This document shows, in pieces, positions 1-10,170 of a stretch of DNA of 64,000 nt (its first letter is position 1; every line of letters begins with the position of its first letter). Source of the DNA: Gnetum montanum (taxonomy: Eukaryota; Streptophyta; Gnetopsida; Gnetales; Gnetaceae); the NCBI GenBank assembly GCA_015680685.1, contig MNCI01002249.1, positions 308,196 to 372,195 of the forward strand. Reading direction: 5' to 3'. Under the pieces are notes generated by a model. That model did not search any database, was not told the origin of the DNA, and saw only the letters and a program-made list of their open reading frames with translations. Both the position numbers and the translations under genes were made by a program.

Positions 1-93
1 CATGTAGGCACTTAGTCTGCGGAGTTCGACCAGATCGCGCGTGCTACGCTCGTATTCGTATGGTTGAGTGTAGGGGTATCTCGCCACTCATCA
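1..93 (+). repeat. E1 5' LTR, last 93 bp (U5 end)
   Basis: Matches the end of the E1 3' LTR (about 6385-6477), including the shared GGTTGAGTGTAGGGGTA segment and the CTCATCA terminus. The rest of this LTR lies left of the window. Confidence 0.93.
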
Positions 94-113
94 TTGGCAC
101 CATTGCCGAGGAC
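94..113 (+). other. E1 primer-binding site (tRNA-Asp)
   Basis: TTGGCACCATTGCCGAGGAC directly follows the LTR. It differs from the E6 site (TTGGCGCCGTTGCCGGGGAC, an exact match to the 3' end of plant tRNA-Asp(GTC) as I know it) by three G-to-A changes. This is the minus-strand priming site typical of Athila elements. Confidence 0.88.
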
Positions 114-234
114 TAAGTGTTTGTGCACCAAATAAAACATAGGATATCACTCACATCATTGGGAGCCTAAACGGACCTTCGGGTTAATTAACAAAAAAGT
201 TATATAACGGTAATTAGCACACCGATAAGACACT

Positions 235-2769
235 ATGGCTTCTTCTCATAAGAGCAACTCACCACCTAGGGACAATACAAAAAAACAGTCGGCAATCAAA
301 AACACATAACCAAAATCTGCCAAGTCCTAAACATTACCGGATAGTCTATACTCATCCCGATGAGTATATTCCAAACTTTACCTTTATCCTCCATCAAGAC
401 AAACAGTTGCGATGGAGAGACTTGCAAGGTAACATCGTGTTACCTCCAGATCATGCAGTCCCCAACATGCTCCTCCATGCTTTGGCACAGATTGGCATGA
501 CTCAGCTCTATGTTGAATATGTTATAGGTGACTTTGATATAAGGGATTATTATCCCACAGAAGCACAACGTATGAGGGACTCAAGGTAGGAGAGCCAACA
601 TACACTGTTGAAGGGCAAGGAGGTCCTGCATGTCCTTAGCGAAATCGAAGATGGTGAACCACTTATAATTGGTTCGCTATCAAAAGATGTTCCTCCTCCT
701 AATGATGGTGAGGAGGTGGGATATCAGAACCTATGCTCAACAATACATAACACTGGTTCTGATCTTGAACACCAATTGTTCACTGAGGGAACAACAACTC
801 ATGATAAGGACGGGCACTTAGATCGTCATCACGATCGGGGCCGTAGTAGCCGAAGAGAAGGTAGGAAGCATTGTCATGGCGATGGTTCTCCTTCATCTTC
901 TCCTTCATCTCATCACTCACTCTCTTCTTCCACATTTTGGCACAACCATCACGAGCATAATGGAGAGGATAAAGGTAAGAAAAATGAGAGACCTCGATGA
1001 GAGAGTCGAGAGAGAGGACAAGGGCATGACCGAAGGGAAAGTAGGGAACAACGAAGACATCATAGGCGTCATGAAAGAGATGATCATGACGAACCCCTAC
1101 TTGCAACCCGAAGTATGCTTGACATAATAGAGGCTATAAGAATTCCCACAAGGCATTTAAAAGACAGTCGGATCAAACGCTTAGACATGAACAACATCCC
1201 ACGATTTGAAGTGGGATACAACGCTGATCCGCAGCATCATTTACAGGCATTCCATGATGCCTGGACCTTGCAAAACATAGAGAATGAGTGGTAGAAACTT
1301 AAGTTGTTTCCCAGGACACTCACCAAGGAAGTAGAGAGTTGGTACCGGTCCTTAGAGCTGGAAACCATAAGGAGGTGGAGTACGATGCTAGAACTCTTCA
1401 ACGATAAGTATCAAACGTACTCCAGAGTGTCTAATTTGCATAAGCAGATCCAAGGATGGAAGCAAGGTACTCATGAACCCTTGGATGCTACCATGGCCCG
1501 CTACTACACATTGTTACATCATTGCCTGACCCATGGTTACGCATAGCGGGATCAACTTCGCCACATCATGGATGGGCTAAGGCATGAAACTAGAAGAACC
1601 CTTGGGACTTATGCCTAAGGGAGACTATCAGAACTTAGAGTCCATGAAGTACATCACTTGTTGGAACAAGGAGCAAAAGAAGAAGGTGAGCTATGAAAAA
1701 GGAAAAGTGTGGAAGAATACAACTGTGATCCCTCCCTTCTGAAGAATGGAGTGAAATTTTGCGATGAAGAGGATGAGTCACCACTCAAAGAGTTGGTGAA
1801 CAGAAAAACCTTGCCAATTCAAAAACTAACAACAGAAGTATCGGCTAAGATGGATCAATTATGGATTCCTTAGACTCCAAACTTGAAACTGTCTTGAAAA
1901 TTGTAGAGGAGTCTAAGGCGGAACAAAGTAGTGACAAAGATAAGACAAAGCGGAGAAATTCAGGCCCTACACATAACAAGGGTAAGGGGAAAATTACTAT
2001 CTCCGATGAGGTTGTGGAATCAGACACAAACGATGATGGTGGATGTGAAATCTGCTACTATGACCATCCTAAGGGATGTTGTCCAATCATCTCACATCTA
2101 CAGGAGTCTGGGATGTATGCACTTAACCCAAGACTTAACCAACGACAAACACCCCGAAGGTTACCTTATCCTCAAGGTAACCCAAGGCAGTTCCACCAAC
2201 CACTAACGTACAATCCAAGTGGAACTCCACCACAACCCATCGAATAGCATCAACAGTGGCAATACCCACAGTCATGGGGGATGCCACCACCGAAACAACA
2301 ATACGCTTACCAGAAACCTGATCCTTATGACTATTATGTGCAACATCCGTTTTCTCCAAGTGACTCTATGAGTCACAAAACTCCCCAACATCACTACCAA
2401 GTTCAGGAGTACTTTAGGAAAACTCCTTCTCCTCCGGGAGGCATCCCACATATACACCATCCTCCAACTCCATTCGCACCTCTTCCACTTGTAGTTCCCA
2501 TACAACCTGCTCCAACAATGCAAGGGGAACTCCCTACTCAACTGCAGCAACGTAACACTGTGAGAGCTGTAAATATTCAACCTACTACTGGTTCTGACAA
2601 CTGTAAAAAGAAAAGACCTTTCTTCAGAATCAAAAGCCCAAACAAACTCTCGCAACAACAAGCGGTTGAGTCTAGGTACACTACTCCACCATCTAACACT
2701 TCGGAGCACCCTTCAGTCCAACACAACTGTATGCATACGATTATGTTAATGCATACTGTAACCGACTAG
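235..2769 (+). pseudogene. gag: E1 gag polyprotein, decayed
   Basis: Structural protein of the virus-like particle. The start is taken at 235 because the upstream ATG of E6 is ACG here and because E5 starts at the equivalent codon. Order: N-terminal region with the conserved WRDL.GNI..PPD motif (about 410-590), a Ser/His/Arg-rich linker (830-1110), the capsid-like core with FPRTLTKEVESWY and WSTMLELFNDKY (1190-1640), a coiled-coil stretch (1650-1930), an Athila-type zinc knuckle CEICYYDHPKGCCP (about 2045-2085), and a Pro/Gln/Tyr-rich tail (2140-2600) ending in a basic KKKRPFFR segment. Stops at about 586, 1294, 1544 and 1616 replace Gln codons still present in E10. Frameshifts occur near 300 and 1860, so the copy cannot make full-length gag. 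It ends at UAG 2767-2769. Confidence 0.88.
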
Positions 2770-2778
2770 ATCAAGGTA
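2764..2778 (+). other. Shared UAG at gag/protease boundary, possible readthrough site
   Basis: GAC TAG ATC AAG G separates gag from protease in one continuous frame. The same codon is TAG in E6 (26282), E8 (45384, minus) and E3 (19637, minus), each followed by ATC AA. E7 has TAT there. Conservation across families suggests programmed stop-codon readthrough rather than decay; this is inference. Confidence 0.55.
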
Positions 2779-3564
2779 GGCAACCTTCCTAGGAAACTAA
2801 CTGATCCTGGAAGCCTCTTAATCTATTTACAAATCGCCGAGAATAAACCAAATAAGGCTCTTCTTGACTCAGGTTCCGGAGTCAACCTAATTTCATGAGA
2901 GATGTATCAAGCCTGGAACCTGCCCCAACTTAAGAAGAGCAACATCCAATTAGAGCTGGTAGACCAGTCCATCACCATTCCCTTAGGATTGATGGAGGAC
3001 ATTGTTACCACTGTGTGTGGTTGGTCCTACCCAGCTGAATTCCTGGTGATAGAAGTTAACAGCAACAACGGGGACTTCCCAATTATAATGGGAAGGTCAT
3101 GGCTTAGTATAGTAGATGCGTACCTAGGGATTCATGATCTTTCCTTAGAAATTTATAAGATAAACATTTATGGAAAGATCGAGAAGAGGAAACTTCCATG
3201 CATCACATACAGTGATTCATCAGGTGATGACATGGAGGAAATGCCTCCATGTAACAAGTGTGCCCTTGAAACTTTGAAACAAAGATGCCTGTATGTAGCA
3301 ATCACACAAGTAGTAGACACCCTGTGGTTGATAGCTAGTTGAAAGAGCAACCGACAAACATGAATGGAACGAACTGGGGAAATAACCCATGCCAACAACA
3401 GAGGCATAGACACATTGGAATATGAGCGTCGCCAACTTCCACTCCTTAACCTAAGATCATCAATTGGGAGGAGTTGGGCACTTCTACGAAATTCAAATAG
3501 ACGTTCATTATTTCGGATCTCTCCCTTGTAATTCAGTCATGGGGGAGATTGCCACCTATGCTAA
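2770..3564 (+). pseudogene. pro: E1 aspartic protease fused to integrase C-terminal tail
   Basis: Retropepsin-type protease that would process the polyprotein. Active-site motif LLDSGSGVNLIS is at about 2857-2896, with the flap-side QSITIPLGLMEDI at about 2962-3002 and the conserved C-terminal FPIIMGRSWLS at about 3075-3110. The frame from UAG 2767 reaches TAA 3562-3564 with internal stops near 2896, 3340 and 3530. After about 3500 the reading jumps from the protease-RT linker into the last codons of integrase (SLFRISPL, then FSHGGD), which in E8 lie more than 3 kb further on. Pol is therefore missing, and the join keeps the reading frame. Confidence 0.87.
3534..3549 (+). other. Internal polypurine-like motif at the end of the coding region
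   Basis: CAGTCATGGGGGAG resembles the true 3' polypurine tract TAGTCATGGGGGTA before the LTR at 5569. It encodes the last codons before the polyprotein stop, and related motifs sit at the same place in E2, E3, E5, E6, E8 and E9. It could act as an extra plus-strand priming site, which is untested. Confidence 0.45.
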
Positions 3565-3584
3565 TCATATGTGGGCCCTCAGTT

Positions 3585-3795
3585 CTTTTTAAGTTTTTAT
3601 TTTACATGTTTTTGTTTTTCGCATTTTTGTTTTACAACGTTTTTGTTTTACAAGTTTTTGTCTTACATATTTTTGTTTTACACATTTTTGTTTTACAACT
3701 TTCTTGAACTTTTCTTGTTTTTGTTTTACAACTTTCTTTAACTCTTCTTGTTTTTGTTTTACAACATCATTATACTTTTCCATTTTTTGTGTGCG
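3585..3795 (+). repeat. T-rich tandem array of TTTTTGTTTTACA units
   Basis: About eight to ten degenerate copies of TTTTTGTTTTACA with spacer variants follow the coding region. Shorter or longer versions sit at the same relative place in the other elements (reverse complement in minus-strand ones), so the array is part of the element and changes copy number. Confidence 0.75.
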
Positions 3796-5146
3796 TGTGT
3801 TATCCACCCTGTAAGTTTGTCACCCAATAAGTGTTTTTCGTGATGGTATGAACTATTTTCATGCTGATTGCTAATGTTTGATTTTTACCTTTAAGTCACC
3901 ATGTTGATACTAAGGTATGTTTCTTTTGATATGGAAGGCAATGAGTTCACTTCATCCATCCATCCACCAGTTTCTATGGTCTCTCTTGGCTTGGAAATGT
4001 ACAGTCCCCTTCATCATAAGAACTTTAACGAATCAGTGATTGGGCATTTCTCAAACTAAGGAAGGACTCAAGGTTTGAAAAGGGTGTGACTTCAAGGGAA
4101 CTTGATGCTTTGGTGTTGGCCATTCTCTTGGGTGCTTGGATGTTTTCTTCTTGGGTTTTCTCATCGTTCTGATGTTACCCAATTATTGGAAGTTGAGACA
4201 ATAAAAATAACAAAGTCTTTGCATGGTGTGGTTCTCACACATAAAAACACAAAACACAAAACACAAAAATAAAAAAAAAAATAAAAAAAAATAAGAAAGT
4301 GAGAATTCAAAGCACACCCCTTAGACGAAATAAACTTGGGCTACAAGCATTGGTTATGGAACCAAAAATGTTCCCTCTAACTAAGGCCCTTCTCGCTTCC
4401 CATTCTCTCCTCCTTGTTTCGTCGGAATGGTGGTGACTCTTGCGGGAAGAATTCTTGTTATTCAAGGGGATGGATTAACCAGATGCATTGATGCAAAGTT
4501 ACTAGATGTGGTTGGTTTGAGGCGAGAGTTGGAATGAGATTTGCCAAGTCACATTAATCATAAAACACACAAGGGGCTGTACACCACCTTGTTCTTGGGA
4601 TTCCATTCCATTCTCTTCTCTCCATTGTTCACCTCATTGTCGATTGTATCATTAGTGTATATTTTGGTAGATACATTGTTTTCTTTTTGGTAAATTCTTG
4701 TGGTTAAGACTTTAACTCTTGTTCCAATTGACATTCCTAGAGCCTACGGACTCTTTGAATGGGGTTTCTCAGGGCATTAAGGGCATGCGCCTGCTTTGGG
4801 GAGGACCCACTAACATTCCTATTTGGTGCACCAGTTAAATTCTTTGCCCTAACATTTTTGCAATTAATTTTATTTTTTTCATTTCCATCTTTACATCCAT
4901 TTCATCGATTCCATAGTTGTCCCTTTTTATTTATCTTTCTTACTCCTTTTCTTTCTCCATTCTAGCGCTACCGGAGGTTCGCGATTAGACATGGGGGTAC
5001 AGGGCCCAATTTTTTTGATTTTCTTCTAGCCCCGATTTTTTCAATTTTTTCCTGACCCCTACACCTTCTATAGTCATCATTAATACATCCCTAGATCTGC
5101 AATTAGCCATACCACAACCTAGCCAATGGACCTACACCAAAGCAAG
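3796..5146 (+). other. E1 3' non-coding region
   Basis: No conserved long reading frame. The region aligns by eye with E6 27300-28615 and with E8 in reverse complement: an ATGGTCTCTCTTG segment, a poly-A stretch at about 4250-4300, a GGGGAGGACCCACT segment near 4797 and a second ATGGGGGTACAGGG purine motif near 4990. It ends at the mini-intron donor. Confidence 0.7.
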
Positions 5147-5206
5147 GTATTAATTACATGATGATTCATTTACCCTTGCTAATATATGATTGTGTTGTGT
5201 GTGCAG
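5147..5206 (+). other. Candidate 60-nt mini-intron
   Basis: AAG|GTATTAATTAC opens it, TTGCTAAT lies where a branch point would be, and TTGTGTGTGCAG|ATGG closes it. Homologous blocks of exactly 60 nt are present in E6 and E8, and related 54 and 56 nt blocks occur in E2 and E9 at the head of their 3' ORF. Downstream to 5554 only a broken short reading frame (DGDHTITDWIW) remains. Confidence 0.5.
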
Positions 5207-5554
5207 ATGGTGATCATACAATAACGGATTGGATCTGGAGCAAACACTAGGAATGGAGCAGTGTTGGAAGCAGCTATGTAAGGAGCAAGATTGATGGCGT
5301 GCTTACAGATGGACAACGAAAGGTGCAATCTTGGCATTGGCAGTAGCAAAACCTCTTTCTCTCTTCTCTCTCAGCTGCCAACTAAGGCCTGATGTCAATG
5401 TAATAAGGTGTACACCCTTGTTGTCATGAACACCAGTTTTGTCAAGTCTTGTAATGATGATTTGTTTACATGTCATCCCTTTAGTTTCCATTTGAGTCAA
5501 TAATCCCATACCTTCCTGATATTATTGTAATAAACTCAAGGATGAGTTTTCATT

Positions 5555-5568
5555 TAGTCATGGGGGTA
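5555..5568 (+). other. E1 polypurine tract
   Basis: TAGTCATGGGGGTA ends one base before the 3' LTR. It would prime plus-strand synthesis. Confidence 0.85.
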
Positions 5569-6477
5569 TGATGGGACGCGATATTGCATGAGCAATGATA
5601 TCGCGTATGCGATATCGTGGCCGTCGTGATATCGCATCCCTCGCGATATACTATACACAATATCGCGGTGCATCGTCATATCTATAAATAAGAGGCAACT
5701 CTTCCTTGTTTCCTCATCCTAGGCTAGAAGTAGGAAAACTCTGGCAGATTGATCACTCCAGAGATAGAATATTTTCCATGTGCCCGCAGTAGGAGTCCTA
5801 AAGTGAATGGATCTTTATTCGAGCAACATTGTACCTGAACAAAAGTTGTGTACGGCAATAAAGATGAACTTCTTGGATAAACCTTGTAGTGCATGGAATA
5901 GGATTTTATTTAATGTTATTTATTATTTCTCTCTCACCCTTATCTCCTAGTAATGCGGAATGAGTACGACTTGATTACGAGCATTTAAGGATGTGTACAG
6001 ATAATCAAGGAGTAGATGCTCATCGCACTTAGGCTAGGTTAGATTCTCTCAACCCTTTCCTCCTAGTTAAGTACCTCAGTACGACCACTTTGAGCATGTG
6101 CGTTATGCGTGGTGATCCCAGCAAGGATTAGCGTTTAGTAGCCATGGTTGCATCGGTTCAGGGTGTGTACGGTAAGTGGGAACGGATGTTGACGCTAGGT
6201 AATTTAGACTTAATTCATTAGTTAGAGTTAGTTAGTTTATTCAACCCTTCACCTCAATAGCATAGGAGATAAAACATAAAAGCTATAAAAATCATATACC
6301 TCAAACTTACTTAACGATACACCGTGACAACTACAAGTAAGTCTGGGAAGACAACGAATGATTAACCCTAAGTGTTCCATGGGGTGTGTAGGCACTTAGT
6401 CTGCGAAGTTTGATCAAATTGTGTGTGCTATGCTTGTATTCGTATGGTTGAGTGTAGGGGTATCTCGCCACTCATCA
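5569..6477 (+). repeat. E1 3' LTR, 909 bp
   Basis: Starts TGATGGGACGCG and ends CTCATCA. U3 holds several GATATC-type palindromes, then CTATAAATA at about 5682-5690. An AATAAA signal at 5857-5862 (GGCAATAAAGATG) fits the R region. Confidence 0.94.
5575..5690 (+). promoter_or_regulatory. E1 U3 promoter: palindromic GATATC array plus TATA box
   Basis: Repeated CGCGATATTGC, GATATCGCG and CGATATCGTGG units, most of them near-palindromes, are packed into about 85 bp directly upstream of CTATAAATAAGAGG. All LTR families in the window share this layout with different sequence. Confidence 0.65.
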
Positions 6478-6882
6478 CCTAGGATTTATTGCTAGGCATA
6501 CCAAGTATTCACTGTTGGGATTACTAAGCAGTAGTATATTATGCTCGAAGTGGTCATACTCATGTTACTATAGAATAAAATATTAAACACTTAAGTATAC
6601 AAAAATAAATTACATTAAAGTAATCTAGATCTTTGTTGCTGGTCATGTGCGTGTCCAAGTACGTCACACTCGAATAAAGAATGTCGTACAATTACATTCA
6701 CCACACTGTGGGTAGACACGGGAAAATAATGTATCTATGGAGGGATCAAGCTAGCAGAGTTTCGCTACAATCTAACCTATTGGTGTGAAACAAGGCAGAG
6801 CTACCTCCTATTTATAGACATGGCGACGGACTGCGATATCGCATACGCGATATCATGGCCCATGTGATATTGTGTCCCATCA
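6478..6882 (-). repeat. E2 3' LTR, truncated by E1
   Basis: From about 6620 to 6882 it is nearly identical to the right LTR (about 14040-14302). From 6478 to about 6615 it differs sharply and looks more like other families. TATA (reverse complement TTTATAG) is at about 6809-6816. Confidence 0.88.
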
Positions 6883-6897
6883 TACCCCCACGACTGA
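6883..6897 (-). other. E2 polypurine tract
   Basis: On the minus strand TCAGTCGTGGGGGTA abuts the 3' LTR. Confidence 0.83.
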
Positions 6898-7045
6898 ATA
6901 AAAACTCGTCCTCGAGTTACAGTGATTACATAGTGGATAGGTATGGGATTATTAGATGGAAACATGGGATGATGCCACAGTGTCGAAAGAAAACAAAATA
7001 AAGACACAACACATGGAATACACTACAACTACAAAAATTTGGAAC

Positions 7046-9811
7046 TCATGTAGTTCCTGGTGGCGGTGGCTCCTCCATTGGTGCCTTCTCTTTGTCTTGT
7101 GCTCTAGGCTTTGAGGCTTGATGGTGCTGAAGTATGGCCTGGAGCTTCTCCTCCTCAGTTTGAGGGTTTTGTGCCATCCATGCTAATGTTCTAATGTTTG
7201 ACGGAGTCAGCACCTCCCATGGACAGGGTAGTTGTGGGAACATTTGGTTGGCCTTGACATACCAAGCCGTGAACACTTGTCGTTCCTCCTCATAGGCTCT
7301 AACTTTGTTCTTGTATTCATGAAGATTAGTTAGCTATCGAGCCAAGTCATTTGCAACATCTTTCTATCCCTGGTAGTTGGCTTTTACCACCTCAAGTTCA
7401 GAATTTGCAACATCTAGTTTTTCCAACAGCTTCTTGCATTTTGCAAATTCTGCTTGATATTTGATGTGGGTGGTTGCTACCTACTGCTCGAGCTCTAACC
7501 TCAGGCATCCTGCTATCAACATGGTAGGGTTGGCGTATCTTAGGTTTGCCAACTCCATGTATTCTATCAAGTCCTAAATCTGCAGGTCCCAGTTCTTAAC
7601 TTTCGCTTAGTGGGTGAAGGCATATGTGTCCAATATGGCCCGCCAATCAGTGTGTTGAGCATTGATAGTGTTGATTTGGGCCTTGGCCATATGGATATCC
7701 TTCTCTAGGATTTTTTTGTACATCCCCACCTGATCATGGAAGTTCTCCTTCAGCTTTTCATGTTGTTTAGCCTCGTTCGGCCACGTGCTTATCTCAATCA
7801 CTGACTTTTGACGAATGGTGCATGCCTCTTCCATTGAGAGGGTTTAATTTTATTTGGCTAAATGGCTTACATCTTAGTTGACTTGGATGAATTGTTCTCA
7901 TAATTGATGAAAGTGCTCATCGAAAACATTCTTTTGCTTTTCTACAGTGGTCAACTGAAGATTGTCTGCAACTAGCTTCCTATTTTCTTCTTGCAAGGCT
8001 TTGAGTGCCTTAAGATGCGCATGGGTTTGCGCTTGTGCTGCGGAGACATCCCAAACATCCTTCTCCTTTTCTTTCGCCACCTTCTTATTTTATGCGATTA
8101 ATTTTGTTAGTTGCTCAGTTCTAAAGTTTTCTAGCTAGTTTGCGGGAACAAATTGCAGAGGGTCCTGCTGTGCTGCTTATAAGGTCACGAGCTGCTCTTG
8201 TTATTTTTGCACTTCAGCTTTAGCATGCTCTGCCCTCACTTCGGATAAGACCAGCTTCCCCTTTGTGGAAATGAGGTCTGACTGAATTACTGTGACATCC
8301 TAAGGGATGTCAAACAGGGATGTCATTAATTGCCCTGTTTGAAGTAATCGATTAAGCACATCCTCATGTTCCGTAGGAGTCATTGAGGTTCTGGCCAGAG
8401 TTTGAACATCCTGTGCTCCTGAGAGATTTGCTGGTGGCATAAAAGGTACATTGAAGGATTCTTTGATGTGGTCTGTGACCACTTCTACAACTCCCGTGGC
8501 ATCCTGGTGTTGCATGACCACCACTGTGGCCCCTTCACTAGTTTCTAACTGCACCTAGAAAGATGCCACATTTCCTAAGATCTGTTGTGATCATCTACTT
8601 TCACCTCCTCCTGTGTGAATAGACACTTCCCCCTTTGTGCGATCTAATGAAATAGTAGGCTGCTTGACATCATCGATGACGTGGAAGAGGTTTGTATCAT
8701 CACAACTTCCCCAACTGACCGTCTCAGCGATGGCCCTAAGATGACTCATCGATGGTCTGTAGTCTTGCGGTGGTGGTGGCAGATCCTAGCCTGTGCTAGG
8801 CCCTACTTCTTGTTATTGGCTGGGACTTGTGGCTGGAGGTTGATTGGGTCCAACCATCTATTCTTCTTCTTGTTCAGGTCCCAGCTCCTCGCCAGTGCTT
8901 TTTCTTGGAGCTGGCACCTTTAGCAATTCAGCATATGAAGCAATCTGGGTTTTTCGGAGGACGTCATTGGTGTACCCCCAAATACCAGCATATCGACAAA
9001 GATTTCTAATGAGACAAGGGAAAGGGAACGCCATCTTCCCTGTCTTTCATTCCTTGAACTGCCTTAGGATCTCCATCAAATATAGATGGGGTAGGTTAGC
9101 GTTAAACTTTCCCATTAACACTGCACATCCTCTAGTCGCATACGTCGATATCCTTTTTAAGCCCTTTGTGGGGAAGAGGTGATATGTTCCAATTTTGAAG
9201 TAAACCCTCTCTTTCGTCATTAATTCACTAAAAGCTTTATCCTTGCCATAAGCCTTCTCCAACTAATCCTTTTGCACATCGGGGTCTGAATGGGTAAATA
9301 ACTGAGCAACCTGGGGCCTTGTATTTGGAAGGTTTAACACTTCCAAAATGGCCTGTGCAAAGAAGTAAACTATCACACCACAAATATTAATAGTGGTGCC
9401 TTGCTCCCTATTGTGTCACAATTGGTATGTCTCTCCTAGGTACCAGGCACCACTTTCAGAGAGGATAGGCCATAAGGGAGACCCTTTGAGGTGATCCCTA
9501 ACGGCCTCAGGAGCGAACTCTACAAATGATTCAAAGTTCAATTCCACAATCACCGCAGCAAATGTGGACTTATCATGGATGGCCTGAACAAAATCTTGGG
9601 GCAACGTGAGGTTTTGTCCCGGTTTAGGTGCTGCAGCAGCTCCTCTTTCTGCCTGCCTGGACTGTCCTGTAGGAGGTTCTTCTTGATGAATGCTGAATGA
9701 TTGCTCCTCTTATTTTGCATGTTGTCTGGCAGGACCTTATCTTCCACCTCTCCAAGCTCATTTGCTTCCACCTTGGGTAGGACCTTCCTACTGTCCATGT
9801 TTTGGGGCCAT
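7046..9811 (-). pseudogene. E2 extra 3' ORF: putative plant transposon-type domain plus coiled coil
   Basis: A decayed ORF of roughly 900 codons in the position where some Athila-type elements carry an env-like gene. N-terminal part (about 9600-8970): motifs SPLWPILSES, ERVYFKIGTYHLFPTKG and GKFNANLPHLYLMEIL. The pattern recalls the Pfam family 'putative plant transposon protein' (Transposase_32); this is resemblance from memory, not a search result. Middle part (8550-8300): ATVVVMQHQD and DHIKESFN. C-terminal half (8280-7280): charged heptad-like sequence rich in K, E, Q and L, predicted coiled coil. It ends with a Pro-rich tail and TGA at 7046-7048. No transmembrane segment is evident, so it is not a typical envelope. 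E9 has a homologue at 51113-53318. Several stops sit at likely Gln codons. An internal promoter and a mini-intron lie just upstream. Function unknown. Confidence 0.72.
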
Positions 9812-9865
9812 GTGCAATCACACGGTCCAAGCATTAGTAAGGTTGTTTTTAAATTTAAGTTATAC
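9812..9865 (-). other. Candidate 54-nt mini-intron at head of the 3' ORF
   Basis: Minus strand: AAG|GTATAAC opens it, CCTTACTAATG is a good branch-point match, and GTGATTGCAC closes it. E9 ends in GCAG, so the acceptor has probably mutated from AG to AC here. The block aligns with the E9 intron and with the 60-nt introns of E1, E6 and E8. Confidence 0.5.
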
Positions 9866-10170
9866 CTTATTGCTTGCCTTAATTAATCATCTTATGTTAT
9901 CATGTGTGATAGTGCCCTAAATGATGTCCTTTGGGTGATAAAAAAATTCAAAAAAGGTAGGCACTTTTCGGCAAGTGTCCCTCCCCCATGACTAAGCTGA
10001 ACACTCTGGGTTCAAGTAGGTTCAAACAGAATTAAAATCAGAGTACCAGCAAGCGAGATATAAGGAGAAAAGAAAGGGTCACTTAATCGCAAGTCATAGA
10101 GAAAAATTTCAAAAAATCCCCCCGTGTGAATGACAAAAAGATGCCAAGTGTTGCAGGGGGGGGGGGTGAC
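9866..10170 (-). other. E2 leader between internal promoter and 3' ORF
   Basis: No ORF of note. It holds another TTAGTCATGGGGGAGGG motif (about 9984-10000) and the AAAATCCCCCC tract near 10115. It aligns with E9 53375-53831. Confidence 0.6.

Larger units (their letters stand above)
1..6477 (+). mobile_element. E1: family I Athila-like LTR retrotransposon lacking pol, left end outside window
   Basis: Order seen: end of 5' LTR, tRNA-Asp primer-binding site, gag, protease, long non-coding 3' region, polypurine tract, complete 3' LTR. No reverse transcriptase, RNase H or integrase core lies between protease and 3' region, so the copy would need enzymes from elsewhere. E6 has the same layout, and E8 shows the full-length version. 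The 3' LTR ends CTCATCA at 6477 and the next bases are LTR sequence of the opposite-strand element E2, so E1 probably inserted into E2. The left target-site copy is outside the window, so this is not proved. Confidence 0.9.

Noticed and set aside
3589-3807. Minus-strand ORF rich in Lys and Gln
   Set aside because: It is the reverse of the T-rich tandem array; its repeats follow the DNA unit, and it is not conserved as protein.
4759-4965. Phe/Leu-rich 68-aa ORF with membrane-like character
   Set aside because: The aligned segment in E6 has no matching frame; AT-rich non-coding DNA gives such peptides by chance. Not an envelope gene.
8681-9182. Plus-strand ORFs over the 3' ORF of E2
   Set aside because: They are antisense frames of the coiled-coil ORF and are not kept in E9.
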